Origin: SVQP01 sp045594705
Lineage (GTDB): Bacteria; Bacillota; Clostridia; Oscillospirales; CAG-272
DNA: 37,482 bases
Assembly: GCA_045594705.1 (NCBI GenBank)
Contig: JAZNZB010000093.1
Coordinates: forward strand, 1 to 37,482
Direction of reading: 5' to 3'
The first letter of the stretch is position 1, and each line of letters starts with the position of its first letter. Below the pieces are notes generated by a model. It worked only from the letters and a program-made list of their open reading frames with translations, searched no databases and had not been told where the DNA came from. Positions 23,408 to 31,205 of this stretch are shown here, piece by piece. Position numbers and translations under genes: made by a program.

Positions 23408-24571
23408 TCAGCTTTCCTTTTTGACGATCTTCGCGGGGTAGCGCGTAACGTCGGTGCCGTTGTGGTTATTGAGAATCGAGAATTCAAGCGAGGGGAGCAC
23501 GTTGGGTGCACTGACCTTATCATCGGGGAACAGCGCGTTGTAATGGTTGCCAAATGGCTTGCCGTCCTTGTAAACCACCTCGGGCTCAGACCAATGCACA
23601 AGGTCGTCCGAGGTTGCAATCGTCATGACGTAGTGCGGCCAGTCCACACCCTCGATCTCGCCCTTCCATGCCTTGATGATGGGCTTGCCCGTCATGAGAT
23701 AGCAGCCAAGCGGCTCGCACCAAACCACGCGCGCGTGCCACATGTCACGCACCACGGGGCTTTCCTTGCCCATGTTGCCTGCCTCGCAGAATGCGCCGTC
23801 GTAGTATTTGACAAAATCGCCCATGGTGCCGTCGCTTCTCTTGCGGCAGCGCGCCACGTAAGCGTCGCAGGATTTCCATGCGTCCAGCATGTCCTTGCCG
23901 TCAAGCGAGATGGCCATGTTGTTGTAAAAGAGATAGAGAAATTCGTCCTCGGGTGTGGTGAACAGCGTAAAATCGCCGCAGCCAAAGCGGATCAGATCAC
24001 CGGTCTGCCCCAGCGCGTTTCCCGCACCCGGGTTGTAACGCTCGGTAAAGGCTACCTCGTGACCTGTCAATACCCAGCGATCAAAGGTCCAGGTCTGCCC
24101 CTCGTCATCCGAGTGCATCAGACCCACGTGTCGGAAGTCGGTGTCGTGCTTGGGCGTCTGACAGGGGCCGTAGGCGTCGTATGCCGTACCGCGACCTGCC
24201 CAGCCGGTCTCGTTATGGAACCAGCAGAAAAAGCGGTGCGTGCCGGGGCAGATATAAAGCCCGAACGGCCAGATGCTGCCGCGCGCGGGAATGCCCTCGG
24301 GGTAGCGGATGGCACTGAAGGCATAATCGGCATGACCGAGTGAAAAATTGAGCTCGATTGGCCAACGCTCGACCATGTCGTCAAGGCACGTGCCCGAAAA
24401 TACGCTGATGTGCCCACCGTGCGCGTGCCCGCTCATGGCCCAGAGCGTGCCGTCCGTATCGCGGCACATGGGCGTGGTACCGTCCTGATGAATGCCGTAT
24501 TTTTTCATAAACGGGGTCTCGCGCCCCTCGCCAATGATCAGATTGTATTTGTCAAAGAACTTTTCGCTCAT
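23408..24571 (-). CDS. Beta-propeller protein with an Asp-box, glycosidase-like
   Basis: 387 residues without signal peptide. One clear Asp-box, S154-D-D-E-G-Q-T-W161, and repeated SDDxxxWSEP, HVGLMHSDD and WHARVVW strands suggest a sialidase-like or GH43-like propeller. No full catalytic set of a known family was recognised (no sialidase FRIP motif). The ATG at 24571 follows GGGAGG and overlaps the upstream oxidoreductase stop (ATGA). The cytosolic location and the neighbours point to work on an imported oligosaccharide. Confidence 0.7.
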   Translation of the reverse strand: MSEKFFDKYNLIIGEGRETPFMKKYGIHQDGTTPMCRDTDGTLWAMSGHAHGGHISVFSGTCLDDMVERWPIELNFSLGHADYAFSAIRYPEGIPARGSIWPFGLYICPGTHRFFCWFHNETGWAGRGTAYDAYGPCQTPKHDTDFRHVGLMHSDDEGQTWTFDRWVLTGHEVAFTERYNPGAGNALGQTGDLIRFGCGDFTLFTTPEDEFLYLFYNNMAISLDGKDMLDAWKSCDAYVARCRKRSDGTMGDFVKYYDGAFCEAGNMGKESPVVRDMWHARVVWCEPLGCYLMTGKPIIKAWKGEIEGVDWPHYVMTIATSDDLVHWSEPEVVYKDGKPFGNHYNALFPDDKVSAPNVLPSLEFSILNNHNGTDVTRYPAKIVKKES

Positions 24572-25521
24572 GCCTGCCTCCCGTAAGCCAGCTCCATCAT
24601 GCGCGTCAGGGCGCGTGCCTCGTCCATGCCGCATCCGGGCAGTACGTTGCCGCTGACAAATTGCTCAATGGGCAAGGGGAGTGCCTCGGGCAGCTCGACC
24701 GGGGTCTGCTTGCCGCCCGTGGCTTGCGTGCACTTAATCACGCGATTGTTTTCCATGTAGACGTAGCCACGGTCGCCGTGCACCTCGAAAATGACGGGGG
24801 AGCAGCAGGAGACAAAACCGGTTTCGTTGACCGCGATCGCACCGCTCTCAAAGGTCATGACCGTGACTGCATTGTCCTCAACGCCATCGGTGTTTTTTGC
24901 CGCCGCACCGGGATTTTGGTTGCACAGCGTAAAGGCGGACTTTGCCGTGATAGGCTCACCTAAGATCCAATGCGCAAGGTACATGCCGTGCGCACCAAGG
25001 TCAATCATCGCCCCGCCGCCGCACTGCTCGCGGTTATAAAAGTGCGCAGGTAACCAGTCACCGCTGCTGCCCGAATGGCAGTTGCGGAAGCGAAGGTAGT
25101 TGATATTGCCAAGCTCACCGCTCATGGCAACGTCCTTGACAGCCATGCGTGCGGGTAGGTATTTCTGAAACAGGGAAATGGTAAAGGAGACGTTGTTTTT
25201 CTCAACCGCCTCGGCCACGCGTGCGCAGTCCGCGTCGGTCAGCGCAAGCACCTTTTCGGTAAAGATGTGTTTGCCCGCGTTGGCAATCTTGATCATGTCG
25301 TCGGCATGGGTGTTGGTTGCCGAGCAAACGATCACGCCCTCGGCGTCGCTTGCGAGCAGCTCGTCGGCTGTGGCAAAGCGCGGAATGTCAAAATGCGCGG
25401 CAAAGGCCGACGCCAAAGCGTCGTCCGGCTCGTAAAAGCCGACCACCTCGCCGTATTTCTGCGCTGTTCTCGTGTAATCGGGTGCGTGTACGTGCCATAC
25501 ACCGAAAATTGCTGTTTTCAT
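24568..25521 (-). CDS. Gfo/Idh/MocA family oxidoreductase
   Basis: 317-residue NAD(P)-dependent oxidoreductase. The N-terminal Rossmann domain begins MKTAIFGVWHVHAPDY, with the usual GxGxxG changed to GVWHVH; TEKVLAL carries the catalytic Lys of the EKP motif (Pro replaced by Val), and DLGAHGMYLAHWILGEP is the family helix with the catalytic His. The substrate is unknown; inositol- or sugar-type compounds are usual. First gene of a three-gene sugar operon with its own promoter. Confidence 0.87.
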   Translation of the reverse strand: MKTAIFGVWHVHAPDYTRTAQKYGEVVGFYEPDDALASAFAAHFDIPRFATADELLASDAEGVIVCSATNTHADDMIKIANAGKHIFTEKVLALTDADCARVAEAVEKNNVSFTISLFQKYLPARMAVKDVAMSGELGNINYLRFRNCHSGSSGDWLPAHFYNREQCGGGAMIDLGAHGMYLAHWILGEPITAKSAFTLCNQNPGAAAKNTDGVEDNAVTVMTFESGAIAVNETGFVSCCSPVIFEVHGDRGYVYMENNRVIKCTQATGGKQTPVELPEALPLPIEQFVSGNVLPGCGMDEARALTRMMELAYGRQA

Positions 25522-25547
25522 AATTCCACCGCCTGTCGTTTTTCTTT

Positions 25548-25576
25548 ATTATAGCATAGATTTTCGGGGAATGCAA
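25548..25576 (-). promoter_or_regulatory. Sigma-A promoter of the sugar operon
   Basis: TTGCAT (complement of 25571-25576), 17 bp, TATAAT (complement of 25548-25553) with extended TGC. The same TTGCAT-17-TATAAT arrangement with TGC recurs at 34945-34973. Confidence 0.85.
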
Positions 25577-25600
25577 TATGAATGCGAAATAAGAAAGCAC

Positions 25601-25940
25601 GTAGGTCGGGGCTTGCTCCCGCAGCAAAGTGCAAAACTGTTGAAATGCGAAAAAAGCCGTCCCCACAGGGGAAGGAGGGCCCCCGTAGCGAAGCGTCAAC
25701 GGGGAGGAAGGGGCTGCCTGATGAGATAGGGCAAGTAAGCAATCGGCTCATTTTCTAAACAATGCACCGTACAATCCAAAAAATATTACTTATCCTAATT
25801 CTTCACTCGACCCCTTCCTCCCGCAACGCTTTCGCTGCGGGTCCCTTCCTTCCCCTGTGGGGACGGCTCTGTATCTCGTGTCCGTGCGATGCCGCAATCA
25901 TGATACCCGGCCGGGGGCTTGCTCCCGCAGCAAACAAATG
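25601..25940. repeat. Composite repeat with 21-bp inverted and 21-bp direct copies
   Basis: Bases 25655-25675 are the exact reverse complement of 25848-25868, bounding a 214-bp unit whose inner arms (GAAGGAGGG-type and CCTTCCTCCC-type) also pair imperfectly. Outside it, the same 21-base string begins at 25608 and again at 25914 (GGGGCTTGCTCCCGCAGC...), as a direct repeat. No gene is seen. It looks like a miniature element inserted in, or carried with, another repeat. Confidence 0.75.
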
Positions 25941-25968
25941 AGAAAAGCCGCCCGTCGGCGGCTTTTCT
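25941..25968. terminator. Terminator after the small membrane protein pair
   Basis: AGAAAAGCCGCC pairs with GGCGGCTTTTCT (loop CGTC). On the minus strand it lies 26 bases after the stop at 25995. Confidence 0.75.
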
Positions 25969-25994
25969 ACCACAATTTTTCAATTTTCATTTTT

Positions 25995-26357
25995 CTACAC
26001 TCCGCCCGTGGCCTCGACAAATGCGATGCAAGTAATCATCCATAACACAATGCACAAGATGGGGCAAAGGGCAGTCCTTGCGGATTGCCAAACGATCTTG
26101 CTTGCTTTTCGTTCCTTCTTGTCAAAGATATGGACGATCAACAGGCCTGCGTTGAGCCCCAGTCCAATGGGCATGAAGGGGGCAAACGTGACAAAACCAA
26201 ATCCGTAAAGGGCAATCCCTGCAAGAGACCTTGCAAGCTCAAAATTGATGGAGAAATACGTCGTATACAGCACGCAGATGGCAATCTCGGCAAGGCAGAG
26301 CAGCAGATAAAGGCCATGCACGACCCAAGAGGAAATTGACAGAATTCTTTTTACCAT
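25995..26357 (-). CDS. Small four-helix membrane protein (paralogue 1)
   Basis: 120 residues with four hydrophobic segments (about 4-32, 40-60, 64-82, 92-114). It is a tandem paralogue of the next gene upstream: both have KxxLSISSW-like starts, GLGLNAGLLIVHIFDKKERKAS in the middle followed by a QSART-type basic loop, and an end in GGV or GGA. The ATG at 26357 follows AAAGGAG; 52 residues of frame before it are rejected because they overlap the paralogue. Function unknown. Confidence 0.72.
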   Translation of the reverse strand: MVKRILSISSWVVHGLYLLLCLAEIAICVLYTTYFSINFELARSLAGIALYGFGFVTFAPFMPIGLGLNAGLLIVHIFDKKERKASKIVWQSARTALCPILCIVLWMITCIAFVEATGGV

Positions 26358-26379
26358 AGAAATTCTCCTTTCCGGGAGC

Positions 26380-26754
26380 TCACGCCCCACCTGTTGTCCA
26401 AACGAAAACCGCAATGACGTAATACCACAGCACGCCGGACGCGGCAAAGCTGAGCACGGTGCGCACGCATTGCAGGAGAATGCGACTTGCCCTTTTTTCG
26501 GTCTTGTCCACAATCTGGGCGATCAGCAAGCTGATATTAAATCCCAATCCTAAGAGGGCAAAAGGGAAAAAGATGGAAAACAAGAGGGAAAAGCCCAGTG
26601 TCAGCATGAGAAACAGAACACGCACGTCGTTCAACCAACCGGGAAGCTCGGGGATAGGGAATTTCATCAACAAAATGGCCATCGTGCAAACCAGTGCGTA
26701 TGCGCCGTGCGTAGCCCAGGAGAGGATCGAAAGAACTTTCTTGGTTTTTTTCAT
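26380..26754 (-). CDS. Small four-helix membrane protein (paralogue 2)
   Basis: 124 residues, four hydrophobic segments. The conserved block GLGFNISLLIAQIVDKTEKR followed by ASRI and QCVRT matches paralogue 1 closely. GGAGG precedes the ATG at 26754, and the two genes are 22 bases apart. The protein at 28620-28964 has a similar length, MKRIL-type start and terminal FWQGAMGV, so a third, distant member is possible. Function unknown. Confidence 0.72.
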   Translation of the reverse strand: MKKTKKVLSILSWATHGAYALVCTMAILLMKFPIPELPGWLNDVRVLFLMLTLGFSLLFSIFFPFALLGLGFNISLLIAQIVDKTEKRASRILLQCVRTVLSFAASGVLWYYVIAVFVWTTGGA

Positions 26755-26789
26755 GATGGCCTCCTTTGAAAATGGTCGGATATTTTCAA

Positions 26790-26944
26790 TGATGAGTTAT
26801 GATTGGCTGCGCCAAGTTATGATATGATTGCCTTTGTAGCTGCAAACTGCCCGAAGGGCATCATAACTACGCGAAGCGTATCATAACTCATAACTTGCCC
26901 GCAGGGCAATCATAGCTGCGGATGAATGCGGAGCATTCATCCGC
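26790..26944. repeat. Array of small hairpins joined by CATAACT linkers
   Basis: Within 155 bp stand five short perfect palindromes: TGGC-TGC-GCCA, TGCCC-GAA-GGGCA, ACGC-GAA-GCGT, TGCCC-GCA-GGGCA and GCGGATGAATGC-GGA-GCATTCATCCGC, mostly separated by TCATAACT or close variants, with three-base loops. The last and longest contains the stop codon of the TPR gene and could act as its terminator. Confidence 0.75.
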
Positions 26945-28586
26945 AATCCCACGTGTACATCACGTCCGAAAAGTCGCGGGCACGCAGCTTTTCTGCGGGA
27001 ATGAAGAACTGGCAGCCGCCCTCGTCGCCGAACATGATCAGCTCTTGCTCGTGCCCGTGCCCGTCGGGGGCAGTGTGGCTGACGATCTGCAAGAGCAGCG
27101 TGTCGTATTTTTGGAGCTCGGGCTTGTAGCGCGGGTCAAATTGCTCAAAGCAGGGGTAACCGCCGATGCGGTGGCCTGCGTAGGTGTTTTGCTCGTACAG
27201 GTAGTCGGATTCCCGGTCGGAAAGCTCGCCGAAGTCTTGTTCGATGCCAACCTTGCGCAAGGCAGCGTTGACGCTTTTCTCAAAGCCACCGTCACTTGCG
27301 CGGATCGAGCCCATGGCAGGCGTCAGACGCACGGGCAGGACGTGCCTTATGGGGAAGTACTCGCCAAGCGCGGGATCATCCGCAAGGCGACTGTCAAAGG
27401 CACTTTCGTCCTCGTCGAACAAAACGCGGAAATCGGATTGCACGTTCGGGTGGTCAAAGTCGGCACCGTATACGTCGTTGTCGGCTACGTAAAAGCGCAG
27501 CACGCCGCGCGCAGGGAAGTCGGGCACACCGCGTACCTCGGAGCACCAGATGGCCGCCAACAGCTTCATGGGCGCGCCTGAGCTGTCAAGCGGCACGTCC
27601 TTGTCCACAGGTGCGCCGCCAAGGCGCGAGCGGTTGCCGTCCTCGGGGGCGGGCAGACGGATCTCTACCATAGGCAGAGCCGTGTCGCGCTGCAAATGCC
27701 CGTTGGCGCGCTCGATCTCCTCGCGTACGCCGCTTGCGGTCGTAAAGGCTACGGTTCCCGCTTCCAGCCCCTGCAATAAGGAGCGCAGCTTGTCGGCTTG
27801 CTCACCGTGCAAAACGGCACTGTCAAAGTATTTTTTGCTGTTTTGCTTGTCGCCCATGGCAAAGTATGCCACGCAAAGCGCAGCCTCCGCTTGGTACATG
27901 TCCGCCTTGATCGAAAGCGCGTGCAGCGCGGGCTGGATGACCTTGCTCCAGTTAGACGCCGCAAGATGCGCTATGGCAAGATTGTTCCATGCAAAGGGGT
28001 TGTTCTCGTCGTATTTGATGCCGTTTTCATAGCAGGCAATGGCCTTGTCAAAGTTGCCTTGCTTTCTGTAAAGCAGACCGAGGTTGGACCATGCCGTGGA
28101 GTGCTCGGGCGAGAATTTGACCAGCTCCTCGTAGGTGGCGACGGCATCATCGATGCAGCCGGCATCGGTGTAGGTCAGGGCCAGAAACAGCAGCACGGCA
28201 TTGTAGTCGTCGCTTGTACGGCACTCGCGGCGCAGAGCGATCAGCCTTGTCACAGCACCGTTGAATTTGTTGCGGTTGTAGCGCTCAATGGCGGTCAGCA
28301 GCGCTTTTCTTTGGCGCTTCTGATCGGGCGCGGAGAAGGCTGAACCGATCTCCTTTGCAAAGGCCTTTTCGATCCGACGCAGCGAAGGGCCGCCCACGTT
28401 GCCGATCAGTCTGACAAGAGTCAGCCCGATGCCGACCATCAAAATGCCGAATTTAACGGCGTCTGCCTTGTCCACGACCCATGCGTTGTGCGCGGTCTCA
28501 GCAATAAAAAGAGCGATGGCGGCAGCGGCCAGAACGCCCAGCAGCACAAGGGCTATGATGATCGGAAGCTTTTTGGATTTGTTCAT
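26937..28586 (-). CDS. Membrane-anchored TPR protein with C-terminal YwqG (DUF1963) domain
   Basis: 549 residues: two membrane segments (about 7-29 and 45-63), a helical linker, about five tetratricopeptide repeats (110-290, for example YNAVLLFLALTYTDAGCIDDAVATYEEL and the WSNLGLLYRKQGNFDKAIACYENG type), then a domain of about 200 residues with RLGGAPVDKDVP, FPARGVLRFYVADNDVYG, HRIGGYPCFEQFDPR and a DFSDVMYTWDC end. The last part matches the pattern of B. subtilis YwqG as I recall it. YwqG's role is unknown. AAGGAG precedes the ATG; a small membrane protein gene lies 33 bases upstream. Confidence 0.82.
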   Translation of the reverse strand: MNKSKKLPIIIALVLLGVLAAAAIALFIAETAHNAWVVDKADAVKFGILMVGIGLTLVRLIGNVGGPSLRRIEKAFAKEIGSAFSAPDQKRQRKALLTAIERYNRNKFNGAVTRLIALRRECRTSDDYNAVLLFLALTYTDAGCIDDAVATYEELVKFSPEHSTAWSNLGLLYRKQGNFDKAIACYENGIKYDENNPFAWNNLAIAHLAASNWSKVIQPALHALSIKADMYQAEAALCVAYFAMGDKQNSKKYFDSAVLHGEQADKLRSLLQGLEAGTVAFTTASGVREEIERANGHLQRDTALPMVEIRLPAPEDGNRSRLGGAPVDKDVPLDSSGAPMKLLAAIWCSEVRGVPDFPARGVLRFYVADNDVYGADFDHPNVQSDFRVLFDEDESAFDSRLADDPALGEYFPIRHVLPVRLTPAMGSIRASDGGFEKSVNAALRKVGIEQDFGELSDRESDYLYEQNTYAGHRIGGYPCFEQFDPRYKPELQKYDTLLLQIVSHTAPDGHGHEQELIMFGDEGGCQFFIPAEKLRARDFSDVMYTWDCG

Positions 28587-28619
28587 GTTATACGTCTCCT
28601 TACGAGTAAAATATGAAAA

Positions 28620-28964
28620 CTATACGCCCATTGCGCCTTGCCAGAAAACCGCGCTGAGCCAGATGGCAAAGACGGTGTAAAGCACCGAAAGGACAATGAA
28701 TATGACGTTGAGCGGTATGACCTCTCTTTTTTTGAGCGCGAAGCTTGAGAGCGTGACGCTGCATGCACTCAAAAAGGCGGTTGCAAGCGGATACAGCACC
28801 AGCATCAGAATTGCCAGAATGCAAAATGTCATATACAAGAATCCCTCGTTGTTACTCGGCTTCTCAAGCAACGTTGCCAACGACATCAGCAATATAAAGA
28901 TCCCGGTGTACGCAAGATGCGACAGCAAGCTAAGTCCCGCAAGCTTGGTCAAGATTCGTTTCAT
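28620..28964 (-). CDS. Small membrane protein, unknown function
   Basis: 114 residues with four hydrophobic segments (about 8-27, 39-62, 66-80, 86-108). The ATG at 28964 has AAAGGAG upstream; the 22 residues of frame before it cross the promoter. It opens the unit that continues with the TPR-YwqG gene and stands behind the third ECF-type promoter. Length and ending resemble the pair at 26.0-26.75 kb. Confidence 0.7.
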   Translation of the reverse strand: MKRILTKLAGLSLLSHLAYTGIFILLMSLATLLEKPSNNEGFLYMTFCILAILMLVLYPLATAFLSACSVTLSSFALKKREVIPLNVIFIVLSVLYTVFAIWLSAVFWQGAMGV

Positions 28965-29004
28965 GATGGTCTCCTTTCCAAATAAACGGTGTTCTATCCA
29001 TATA

Positions 29005-29029
29005 GACGCGTTTTGTTGAAAAAAGTTCA
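29005..29029 (-). promoter_or_regulatory. ECF-sigma-type promoter C
   Basis: TGAAC (complement of 29025-29029), 16 bases, CGTCTATAT (CGTC complement of 29005-29008), with a T7 tract 11 bases upstream. Best match of the three sites to the TGAAC-N16-CGTC type described for B. subtilis ECF sigma factors. Confidence 0.65.
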
Positions 29030-29051
29030 TGCTTTTTTTGAAAAAAACGAA

Positions 29052-29089
29052 TTTTTCTCAGATCCATTATAGCACAGATCCGAGAAAAA
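29052..29089 (-). promoter_or_regulatory. Extended -10 box inside an inverted repeat
   Basis: TATAAT (complement of 29066-29071) with TGC before it stands in the loop of a 13-bp inverted repeat (29052-29064 with 29077-29089, one mismatch). The -35 position is poor (TTTCTT). It may be a second, repressible promoter for the same unit, or a hairpin terminator remnant. Confidence 0.45.
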
Positions 29090-29154
29090 AGAAATGAAGA
29101 ATTATTAAATCTTTGTGATGATTTGTTGTGGGGCGGAGGGCGTGCGTAACGTGT

Positions 29155-29422
29155 TGTGTCATCCTGAGCGGAGCAAACAATTGCGTATTGTTTGCGAAGT
29201 CGAACCCGACCAAAGGAGGGCGCGGAGCGCAGAGCGCGAAGCGGGATCTCGAATGGGTTTTCTCAACGTTAATTCAAAAGTAAACAGGTTGCAAAAACCG
29301 CTCGGAGATCCTCAAACCGCTTTGCGGTTAGACTTTCAAAAATCAGCAAATTGTTGCAGATTTTTGAAAGTTCGACTACGAAAACATCCACCTGGGATGT
29401 TTTCTTCGCTCAGGATGACACA
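29155..29422. mobile_element. Miniature element with perfect 16-bp terminal inverted repeats
   Basis: TGTGTCATCCTGAGCG (29155-29170) and its exact complement (29407-29422) bound 268 bp without coding signal. Inside are three hairpins: CAAACAAT/ATTGTTTG, AACCGC/GCGGTT and TTTCAAAAATC/GATTTTTGAAAG. The right end recurs near base 120-136 of the window. MITE-like; no clear target duplication was seen. Confidence 0.65.
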
Positions 29423-29491
29423 CTGGGTGACGGACACGTGGCTCTTTCGCCCGGGATGATACGCAAGGGATGCTTCCCCTCGTTCCCATAT

Positions 29492-29516
29492 AAAAAGGGG
29501 CTTTCGCCCCTTTTTT
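29492..29516. terminator. Terminator after the DUF4234 gene
   Basis: AAAAAGGGGC pairs with GCCCCTTTTT (loop TTTC), 12 bases after the gene stop on the minus strand and with A/T runs on both sides. Confidence 0.85.
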
Positions 29517-29527
29517 GAATATTGATA

Positions 29528-29989
29528 TTACTTGTTCTCGTTCTTTTCGTTGAAATCCTCGCAAAGCAAATTCATTGCGGTGCACAGCTTGTGGAAGTAT
29601 ACGAAAGGACCGACCAAAACAAAAGAACCGAGTAAATACCAGCCCCAGAAGTCGCCCATGCCGAACGAGTAATCAATGCCGCGTTCCGCCAAGGCTTCTT
29701 CAACACGCTGGGTGATGTGATAAAACCAGACCCAGACGACAATGTTGAGGGTGAATATAGAGAGGAGCCAAGCGAACAGATAGTTAAAGGTCTTGCTGCC
29801 GTCGCGCTTGGGGGCAACCTTGTCAATGTCGAAGGAAAAGGGGATAAAGAACAGAATGTTGTAAATGCCGAGCGTCAGAATATTCAGGATCATCAGCTTC
29901 CACATGCTTCTGTTTGTCTTCAGCACAGGCTCCTTGTGTGCTTTTTCTTTGGCGGCTGCTTCGTAGTCAAGATCGTAGGGATAAGCCAT
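29528..29989 (-). CDS. DUF4234-type membrane protein
   Basis: 153 residues: a charged N-terminus, then MWKLMILNILTLGIYNILFFIPFSFDIDKVA (about 29-59), a second segment LFAWLLSIFTLNIVVWVWFYHI and a third WGWYLLGSFVLVGPFVYFHKLC. The first block is the hallmark of DUF4234 proteins, whose function is unknown. The ATG at 29989 follows AAAGGAG and has its own promoter; 76 residues of frame upstream cross that promoter and are rejected. Confidence 0.8.
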   Translation of the reverse strand: MAYPYDLDYEAAAKEKAHKEPVLKTNRSMWKLMILNILTLGIYNILFFIPFSFDIDKVAPKRDGSKTFNYLFAWLLSIFTLNIVVWVWFYHITQRVEEALAERGIDYSFGMGDFWGWYLLGSFVLVGPFVYFHKLCTAMNLLCEDFNEKNENK

Positions 29990-30016
29990 AAGTAAATCTC
30001 CTTTCGAGTTTTTTAC

Positions 30017-30045
30017 ATTATAACACGGAAATACTGTCCTGTCAA
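30017..30045 (-). promoter_or_regulatory. Sigma-A promoter of the DUF4234 gene
   Basis: TTGACA (complement of 30040-30045), 17 bp, TATAAT (complement of 30017-30022), with TGT giving an extended -10. Near-ideal. Confidence 0.9.
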
Positions 30046-30125
30046 TATATTGCAAGTAAGCCCTGCGTAATATTTGCCGTTTTTGAAAAAGGCACAAATT
30101 GATTTGATCGTCGAAACAAGGGATT

Positions 30126-31196
30126 TTACTCACACCAGCGGGTGATCTTTTCCACCATTTCCTCGCCCTTCTCGCGGCCCGAGCACCAGCAGCTGATGTA
30201 AAAGCCGGTGGGGTCAAGCGTTTTGATCATGCGCTCCGCACCTTCCATATCGCCTTCGTTGATGCCGCCAAGCAGCACCAGGTTCTTTTTCTTATCCTGG
30301 ATCTTGCGGTAAATGGGATACCAACGCTCATCCCAAAGGGGCTCGCAGCCTGTGCCCGGCGTCCATTGAATACCGGTCAGTCCGGGGATGTCCAATATCA
30401 TATCCAGGTGATTGAGCTCGCCCACACCGTCCAAATGGTAGATCGAGCGATCCATATGCGCCACCTGATCCGCCAGATCGGGCAGCACGAATTCTTCAAA
30501 TTGCGCAGGCGAGATCATGTAGCAAAAATCGCACTGCAAGGGATACCACGGCTTTGCCGAGGGAATGCTCATCCAGCTGTTGTAGGGCAGATTCGCGCGT
30601 CTGAGCGTTTCTGCCTGCTGATCAAACACCTCAAACCATACTTGCTTGACGCGCGCGGCAAACGCCTTGAGCTCGTCGGGGTAGTCGTACAGGTCGTAAA
30701 GCAGATTTTGCGTGCCGCGCAGGGATGCCACGATGTCCAGAATACCGCCGATATCGGTCATGGAAAAGGCCGCGTCGGGGTCGCGTGCAAACAGCTCCTG
30801 CTCGCGCAAAAGACTCTGCCAAAGGTCGCTCTGTGGGTCAAATATCACCTCGGGCGGGTTTTCCCAATTCGTGATGACCTGCTTGACGTCCAGCCACACC
30901 GTGCGGGGATTGAGCTTGTAGCCGCCACCAATGCAGGAGGACAGCATGCCCGGGCCGTAGTTGGCAAAATGGCAGGGCACACCCTCGGCCAAAAACTCGG
31001 TGTGATCGGTCCGGTGCTTGTAAGCGTTGTACTTATACTCCACGTCCAGCCATTGCTGCTCCAGCGACTCGGGCGCAGGGGAGGGCACGTAGCCCTGTCT
31101 GATAAAGGACATGTTCAGAATGGGGCGCGCCGTGTTTTTGCGCTCCCAGAAATTTTCGTATTGTGCCAGTGCGCTCTCAAACGTTTTCTTGTACAT
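30126..31196 (-). CDS. Uroporphyrinogen decarboxylase-like protein
   Basis: 356 residues of the URO-D/corrinoid methyltransferase superfamily: N-terminal YENFWERKNTARPILNMSFI, a middle barrel with PLQCDFCYMISPAQFEEFVLPDLADQV, YHLDGVGELNHLDMILDIPGLTGIQWTPG, and an end with LLGGI and YISCWCSG. No haem or corrinoid gene is near. Such URO-D-like proteins are often found in carbohydrate clusters with unknown task; this one is last in a five-gene glycan operon, nine bases after the beta-helix gene. The ATG at 31196 with AGAGG upstream is preferred to a GTG two codons earlier. Confidence 0.75.
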   Translation of the reverse strand: MYKKTFESALAQYENFWERKNTARPILNMSFIRQGYVPSPAPESLEQQWLDVEYKYNAYKHRTDHTEFLAEGVPCHFANYGPGMLSSCIGGGYKLNPRTVWLDVKQVITNWENPPEVIFDPQSDLWQSLLREQELFARDPDAAFSMTDIGGILDIVASLRGTQNLLYDLYDYPDELKAFAARVKQVWFEVFDQQAETLRRANLPYNSWMSIPSAKPWYPLQCDFCYMISPAQFEEFVLPDLADQVAHMDRSIYHLDGVGELNHLDMILDIPGLTGIQWTPGTGCEPLWDERWYPIYRKIQDKKKNLVLLGGINEGDMEGAERMIKTLDPTGFYISCWCSGREKGEEMVEKITRWCE

Positions 31197-31205
31197 AAGC
31201 ACCTC

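Noticed and set aside
26790..26944. CRISPR array
   Set aside because: The repeated part is 8 bases, the variable parts are palindromes, spacing is irregular and no cas gene is near.
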